Shown piece by piece: positions 58,288 to 64,000 of a DNA stretch of 64,000 nt. Within the stretch, counting starts at the first letter, position 1; every line of letters starts with the position of its first letter. The notes below the pieces were generated by a model. It was given only the letters and a program-made list of their open reading frames with translations. It did not search any database and was not told the DNA's origin. The translations under genes were made by a program, and so were the position numbers. Where the stretch lies: contig JAEHOE010000076.1 of NCBI GenBank assembly GCA_016858145.1, positions 124,001 to 188,000 of the forward strand, given 5' to 3'. The DNA is from Edaphochlamys debaryana. Its lineage: Eukaryota > Chlorophyta > Chlorophyceae > Chlamydomonadales.

Positions 58288-59196
58288 AATAATCTAGGGT
58301 GTGCGGATAAGAACAGGGGTACTGCCGGGACGCGGGAGAGGCAAACACTGGCCCAACACATGCTTTGGTCATGTTAACAGCAATACAGATCCTGCATCCC
58401 CACGCGCGCTTACTGGCTTCGGTCTAGTGCCCACGGCCCATAGCGGACAAACAGGAGTGGGGGCTTAGCGAATGAGCCAGTGCCGCGACCGTGGAATGAC
58501 TGGCTGGCAGTAAGGGCGTGGAACCATCAACCCCTGTTCATTTCTTCATCTCCTAGGATTCTCTGGCTGCCAGTCGCGGCCCCAATGTGAGGCACCGCCC
58601 GCCCTAGCGGCTCCTACCATGCATGCCGAGCATGGCCAAGCGCCCGCGGCGCTGGGTCCTGACACCATCGCCCTGTCTGCTTCAGATGCTGGTGCCATGC
58701 AAACAGCAGCTGCTGCTCATCATCTTAATCATCGGTGCACAGACCCCGTTTGAGAGGACGGCGCAGGGCACCTGGGCACGTGAGCAGCCAGCAACTTTCC
58801 TTACAGCCCCAGAGCCCACAACGTTGGTGGGTGCCATGCTCGTGTCAGAGCGAGTGCCTCAGGTCTTCGTACTTAGCATGCGCATTCATCGATCATAATA
58901 TCTGTACAAGCGCTTGAGCGCGAATCACTCCCCGGCTCCCTACGCTGGGGCGCAGGCTACAGCTCAGCATCAGTTCTCTCAACTCTCGATTCAGTACCAA
59001 GTGTCAGCGAGTTGCATCTCGCCCCCCTCACCCTCAACGCATGTGCCCAGTCACTCTGTACTGCCCCCAGCCCCACCCCTGCCGAGCACCTGTCCGCTCC
59101 TTCCACCTGACCTAGCCTATCTGTAAGCGTCATGCCCTGCGCTAAACCCTCGTCACCCAACCCCTCAAGCTTCAAGCAATATTCATAAGCCCTGGC
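58288..59196. other. 3' flank of NAR2
   Basis: Contains the likely NAR2 poly(A) signal at 58801. No exon or repeat recognised. Confidence 0.5.
58801..58805 (-). terminator. TGTAA poly(A) signal, probably of NAR2
   Basis: TTACA on the plus strand (TGTAA on minus), about 390 bp past the NAR2 stop codon. Confidence 0.4.
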
Positions 59197-60561
59197 TTAG
59201 ATCGACCCAATGCGCAGGGAACGGCCGGTGCGCTTGTAATAGAACACATCGGCGGTGGCGTAAATGATCAGGAAGATGGGGCTAAACACGCTCATCGCAA
59301 TGGCGGCACCGCGCATGGCCGGGGTGATGGAGCCGTACACCTCAGTCTCAACGGTCAGGGTGTTGACGCCCGCGTTGCGGCGGTCGCACTGGCAGTAGTC
59401 CTGGGTCCCGTCGGCGAACTGGCAGCGCACGCACACCTCGGGGTACAGCACACCGTCGGTCACCTCGTCGGCGGCAGACAGGGCCCAGATGGCCTCCATG
59501 GGGGCGTCCCAAGTGGCGGAAGCGTCGTTGTAGGGGAAGGTGGCAACCTCCCACTTGACGTGCCAGCCGCACTGGGGGTGGGGTGGGGGAGGAGGGAGAG
59601 GCGGGGAACAGTGAGGTGGAGCGCACGAGGGGGAGGGTTCGAGCCCGTTAGGTAAGACAACAATCCGAGAAGAGCATTGTTCCCTGCTGGTGATGGCGTG
59701 ACTGTTCCCGCACTCCAAGCCCAAACCGCCCCACCCTCCCTGTGCCGTTCCAGCGACCCCTGGCGGTGCTAAAACCGCTCAATGCCCCTGCTTACCCCGG
59801 GGTAGACCTGGTTCTTCTTGCGCCAGCCGCGGTCCACCTGAGACACGGGCATGTAGTCCAGGCGCACCAGCAGCTCAATGGGGGTGCCCATCTTCCAGGT
59901 GCGGAGAGGGACCGAGGCGTTGCGCTTGGTGAAGGTGATCTTGACCTCCTGCTCCGTGTGGTCGCGCAGCACGGGCGCGTTGCAGGGGGCACCGTAGGCA
60001 GTGGCGTTGCAGATGTGGGGCGCCCAAGGCTCGGAGTACGCGCTGCGGGGGGAGTGGGGCAGGAGGCGGCGCGGAAGGGTAAGTTCTCGAGAAGTGGGGC
60101 AGGACCCAACACAGGCACAAGCAGTAAGCGTCTCTGACCGGAGCTTGTGACTGCCTCGAAGTGCATTCATTACGTCTCCGCGCCCGCATTCCCCCCGAGA
60201 CATAACCCGACTGACTTGCGACGCTGGATGGTGATGGCCCATTGCCCCGTGGTGCCTTGCGGCCAGTACTCGGTAGAGTTCAAGTCGGTGTACTCTGCGC
60301 GGGCGGTCAGGGTCGAGGTAAGTATATTGCTTATAGTAGACAACGCGGCGGCCTCTAAGACGCGAAGCAGCGGCCAACAGCGACGCATGACTGCGACCTA
60401 AAGCCCTGATCGCGAAAATGCAGGCGCAAAGTTGTCATTGCTAATGAGCGCTCACTCGGGTTGCCAGGCTTGGGAGCCGGTGGGCTGCTGCCTGCTCCGG
60501 CTCCAAGACAAGATGGCACAGCGGCCAGAGCTGCTACCAAGAAGAGCGAAAGGTACGCCAT
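59197..60561 (-). CDS. NAR2: high-affinity nitrate transport accessory protein NAR2 (NRT3 family)
   Basis: Four exons (60561-60456, 60294-60216, 60042-59796, 59571-59197) join in phase to 268 residues. Residues 1-20 (MAYLSLFLVAALAAVPSCLG) form a signal peptide. The ectodomain holds blocks typical of NAR2/NRT3: STEYWPQGTTGQWAITIQ, EPWAPHICNATAYGAPC, VKITFTKRNASVPLRTWKMG, ELLVRLDYMPVSQVDRGWRKKN, VYPGCGWHVKWE and the Cys-rich ILYPEVCVRCQFADG-like and DYCQCDRRN segments. A transmembrane helix near 232-254 (AIAMSVFSPIFLIIYATADV) is followed by a short basic cytosolic tail (YYKRTGRSLRIGSI). NAR2 is an obligate partner of NRT2 at the plasma membrane. The gene diverges from NRT2, with 454 bp between the two start codons. 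The first two splice sites rest on phase and homology only. Confidence 0.9.
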
Positions 60562-61015
60562 GGTGTCAAGCTCAGTACTCGCTGGGGCGTGGTGGTGAGC
60601 AAGGCTATGGGAGTATGGAGCACTGAGCAATGTGCTTGTGAGTGCCGGGCTCGGTGTTGAGTTACTATGCCGAGGCGCCGTGTGTTCTTATGTACGCCAA
60701 TGCAATGCTGGTGAAGCCCTAACCGGCCCAGCAGCCAACGAAAGGCGAATGCTCGTCATGTGCCTCTTTCGTCCCGACAACCGCTTTGGGGCATGTGGCT
60801 GTCGTACACACGTACGGTGCCCCCGGCATGGGGTCCACAAGAAACTCCCACAAGCCCTGTGGCCAACCCCGTGGAGCAGTACCTCGAGTTACATCGGGTT
60901 TGCAGCTGCGCATTACAGGCTGCGCACGCACCCGCGCAAGGCTTTCCTTGCTTGCACCGCGCATCGAGCGTGCTCCGCCCCGCCCGTTGAGCTCCGCGCT
61001 CGCTCGCGTTGAGCC
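60562..61015. promoter_or_regulatory. NAR2/NRT2 divergent (bidirectional) promoter
   Basis: 454 bp lie between the NAR2 ATG (minus) and the NRT2 ATG (plus), so both promoters and 5' leaders must share this space. Almost all of it is repeat Y. Shared regulation of the transporter pair by nitrate and ammonium is expected from other algae. No binding site is assigned here. Confidence 0.7.
60602..61000. repeat. repeat Y, copy 2 (in the NAR2/NRT2 promoter)
   Basis: Closely matches 56112-56527. It starts 40 bp from the NAR2 ATG and ends 16 bp before the NRT2 ATG. Confidence 0.85.
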
Positions 61016-63862
61016 ATGGCTGACACGTCCTCCACGGATAGCGGCCCGCACGCGCCGAACGTCGACAAGGTGCTGGTGGAGATGGAGACCGCGCCCGCCG
61101 GCAAGTTTCCCTACGGCATCGACACCGAGGGCAAGGCCAAGTACTGTCCCGTGTGGCGCTTTACGCAGCCGCACATGGTGGCGTTCCACGTAAGTGCGGC
61201 ACCACCGATGGGTGTTGCGCCGAGGCTTTTCGCTCCGCAGGCTTCGTAGGCCCGAGTATTCCAGCTAGGGTTTCTGTTTGAACTGTTGGAAAGTGCAGCG
61301 GGGCTTCCTTGCGTCGTGCCGTCTCTAACCCTCCTCGCCCCCGCCCCGCAGCTCTCGTGGGTGGCCTTCTTCATCTCCTTTATCGCCACCTTCGCCCCGG
61401 CCTCGCTGTTGCCTGTCATTCGCGATGACCTCAACCTCACCAAGTCCGAGCTCGGCAACGCTGGTGTGGCGGCCGTGTGCGGTGCCATCGCTGCGCGTAT
61501 CGGCATGGGCGTGTTCGTTGACGTCGTGGGTGAGTTGGGTGGATGACGGACCGGGGGCAAACATGGTCTGAACAGGGAAAAGCATGCGAGGGGTCCAGCT
61601 CTGCTCTTACACCCCTTGCACCTGATCACGTACTGGCTCCTTCCCCCCTCTCTCGACATGCCCAGGCCCCCGCTACGGCACCGCGGCTACCATGCTCGTT
61701 ACTGCCCCTGCCGTCTTCTGCATGTCCCTCGTCACCGACTACTCGACTTTCGCGGTGACCCGCTTTTTCATCGGCTGCTCGCTGTGCATGTTCGTGTGCT
61801 GCCAGTTCTGGTGTGGCACGTGAGTTTGGGCCGAGGGCGCTGGGGCCGAGGCGCAAGTCCGGGTGAAGGGTCTGCAGCCGCTGCTACTAGCCCTTGCCAG
61901 CTCCGACGATACCCTCCGGCCCCTGTCCCCTGACCCCTGCTTCTCGCCCGCCTGCCCCCCCCCCGCAGCATGTTCAACGTGCGCATCGTGGGCACCGCCA
62001 ACGCCATCGCCGCCGGCTGGGGCAACATGGGCGGCGGCGCCTGCCATTTCATCATGCCCCTCATCGTAAGTTGGCACCTCGGGTGTCGGGTCAGAGGGCT
62101 ATGTCTGATGACCTGCTATCGAGTCTCGCCCCCTGACGGAGCTGTACACTGCCGCATGGCGCTTTGATGGAAAGGCCCTGATTCCAACTTCATCCTCATG
62201 CTTGCCGTCTGCCCCCTGCCCGCAGTACCAAGGCATCATGAACGGCGGCACCCCCGGCTACCAGGCCTGGCGCTGGTCGTTCTTTGTGCCCGGTGGCCTC
62301 TACATCCTTACTTCCCTCGCCACGCTTCTGTACGGCATCGACCACCCTTCTGGCAAGGACTACCGTGACCTGAAGAAGGAGGGTACGCTCAAGACGAAGG
62401 GCGCCATGTGGCCTGTCCTCAAGTGCGGCCTGGGCAACTACAGGTGAGGGCGAAGCATTGAAGCGGGGTGCTCAAGAGGGAGCGGAGGTATGCACGTACC
62501 GTTTGCCTGCATGCATGGCTCGAACGTGCCACAGCTGCTCAGTCCTTTGTTTACCCTGCACGACTTTCTTGGGGATGCCTCGCCACGGCGTCTGCGTCTG
62601 AACCGTGCTTCCCCTTGTGCCCCCGACTCCTTCCCCCTTTAGGTCCTGGATCTTCTTCCTGACCTACGGCTACTGCTTCGGCGTTGAGCTGACCGTGGAC
62701 AACATCATCGTCGAGTACATGTTTGACCAGTTCGGCCTGAGCCTGTCGGTCGCGGGTGCCCTGGGCGCAATCTTCGGTCTCATGAACCTCTTCACGCGCG
62801 CTTCTGGCGGCATGATCTCCGACTACGTTGCCAAGTACTGGGGCATGCGCGGCCGCATCTGGGCCCTGTGGATCATCCAGACTCTGGGCGGCGTCTTCTG
62901 CATCGTCCTGGGCCTAGTGAGCGCGGGCAGGAGCGGGCGTCTGGCTGGGGACCAATGCCTTTGACGGAGGCCACCCCACTCAACCCAACTCTCGAACCCT
63001 TGGTAACCGGCTGATCCTGTACCGTCACTCTTGCCTTGCCTCAGGTTTCCAACAGCCTGAGCAGCACAATCGTTGTCATGATCATCTTCTCCATCTTCTG
63101 CCAGCAAGCTTGCGGCTTGCACTTCGGCGTCGTGCCTTTCGTGTCCCGCCGCGCCTACGGTGTCGTGTCGGGCCTGGTGGGCGCCGGCGGCAACACCGGA
63201 GCCGCCGTCACCCAGGCGATCTGGTTCGCTGGCACGGCACAGTGGCAGCTCAAGTGAGTATCTGTTGTGTGCTTGGTGTACAACGCCCGCGGGGGTTTTT
63301 GCTGACATGCATGCCTTCGTCCTCATCCTGCCCAGCCCCACAACTTGACACGCCCCGCTTTGTCTGACACGCTCCCCCCTTCGCGCCCTGCAACCCTTAG
63401 CCTGCCCAAGAACGAGGGCCTCGTGTGGATGGGCGTGCAGACCATTGCGCTCACGCTGCCGCTTGTGTTCATCTGGTTCCCCATGTGGGGCTCGATGTTC
63501 ACGGGTCCCAAGGAGGGTGCCCAGGAGGAGGACTACTACATGAAGGAGTGGTCCGCCGAGGAGGTGGCCCAGGGCCTGCACCAGGGCGCGATGCGGTTCG
63601 CCATTGAGAGCAAGTGAGTGGGGCGGAGCCAGAAAGTGGGATGAAGGGAGAGGGTTGTAAGGTGTGCTTACCTTCAGCATGTGCCGGCAAAGAGTGGCAG
63701 TTTATTTGCTCATTGCGCTTGCCTTGCTCCTGGGCTCGGCGCTGATGCTATCCCTCCCTAATTCTCTTTAACCCCAGGTCCCAGCGTGGCCTCAAGGAGC
63801 GTAAGGCCATGGGCCTCGAGGAGGACGTCCCGGCCGTCAAGGTCGCTTCGGTGTCTGCATAA
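61016..63862 (+). CDS. NRT2: high-affinity nitrate transporter NRT2 (MFS, NNP family)
   Basis: Nine exons (61016-61189, 61352-61529, 61666-61819, 61969-62065, 62226-62443, 62643-62916, 63045-63253, 63401-63613, 63778-63862) encode 533 residues. The N-terminus is hydrophilic (about 55 residues) and leads into helix 1 ([20 protein letters not shown]). Both nitrate signatures of the NNP family are present: AGWGNMGGG near 184-192 and [15 protein letters not shown] near 408-422. The MFS loop after helix 2 (FVDVVGPRYGTA) and a repeat of it in the second half ([20 protein letters not shown]) are seen. Hydrophobic segments fit 12 helices. The C-tail is cytosolic and basic ([19 protein letters not shown]). 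It imports nitrate with protons at the plasma membrane together with NAR2. The 3' UTR continues past the window. Confidence 0.95.
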
Positions 63863-64000
63863 AGGCGCACCGCAACCGCCTCTGCGGATCCCTGCGCAGG
63901 TTTTCACGGCAGTGTCCTCGAGCATGCGAGCTATCTGAGTGCTTAGGTAGTGAACTGAAAGCGGAAGATTACGAACCTAGACCAGGATCACCGGACCGGG

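Noticed and set aside
1..64000. CRISPR arrays, prokaryotic operons, viral or toxin genes
   Set aside because: No regularly spaced direct repeats, no compact intronless operons and no viral or toxin gene families were seen.

Overview
This is nuclear DNA from a green alga of the Chlamydomonas/Volvox type (Chlorophyceae, Volvocales-like). The evidence is a very GC-rich sequence, genes split by many short GT-AG introns, TGTAA poly(A) signals, long Pro/Ala/Gln/Ser low-complexity tracts in proteins, chloroplast proteins with N-terminal transit peptides, a motile-cilium assembly factor, and a plant/algal nitrate assimilation cluster. Exon boundaries given here were joined by hand from splice signals and reading phase. 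In every gene where a start was assigned the total coding length is a whole number of codons.

Layout. 0-6.5 kb: the 3' part of an RNA polymerase II-type TND/SRI-like protein (+), facing a single-pass membrane protein with a long disordered tail (-). 7.5-12.3 kb: a small Ala/Pro-linker protein (+, start unresolved) and a GT-A glycosyltransferase (+). 13.4-20.7 kb: ribosomal protein eS10 (-), divergent from a 1,315-residue Pro/Gln-rich protein with three U2AF-ligand-like tryptophan motifs (+). 22-26.8 kb: a small membrane-anchored protein resembling a bacterial hypothetical family (-), divergent from an LRR/coiled-coil protein (+). 28-29.3 kb: TEF5/PSB33, a thylakoid Rieske-like protein (+). 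31.7-34.9 kb: a large disordered protein (+). 36.6-41.4 kb: an unknown 254-residue protein and the dynein assembly factor Kintoun/DNAAF2 (PF13-like), both (-). 42.3-45.8 kb: chloroplast NADP-malate dehydrogenase (+).

48.6-63.9 kb: the nitrate assimilation locus. Nitrate reductase (NIT1, -) is followed by about 6 kb of gene-free, repeat-rich DNA. Then come the nitrate transporter partner NAR2 (-) and the high-affinity nitrate transporter NRT2 (+), which share a 454-bp divergent promoter. NAR2 and NRT2 are known to act together at the plasma membrane to import nitrate, and NIT1 reduces it to nitrite in the cytosol. Nitrite transport and nitrite reductase genes are not in this window.

The most unusual structure is in the nitrate locus. 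The region just upstream of NIT1 (about 0.9 kb) and almost the whole NAR2/NRT2 divergent promoter (about 0.4 kb) each occur a second time between NIT1 and NAR2. The extra copies carry no coding sequence and sit beside palindromic repeats and a 270-bp CCCCT array. Two introns, one in eS10 and one in TEF5, use GC rather than GT donors, supported by reading frame and conserved protein sequence.
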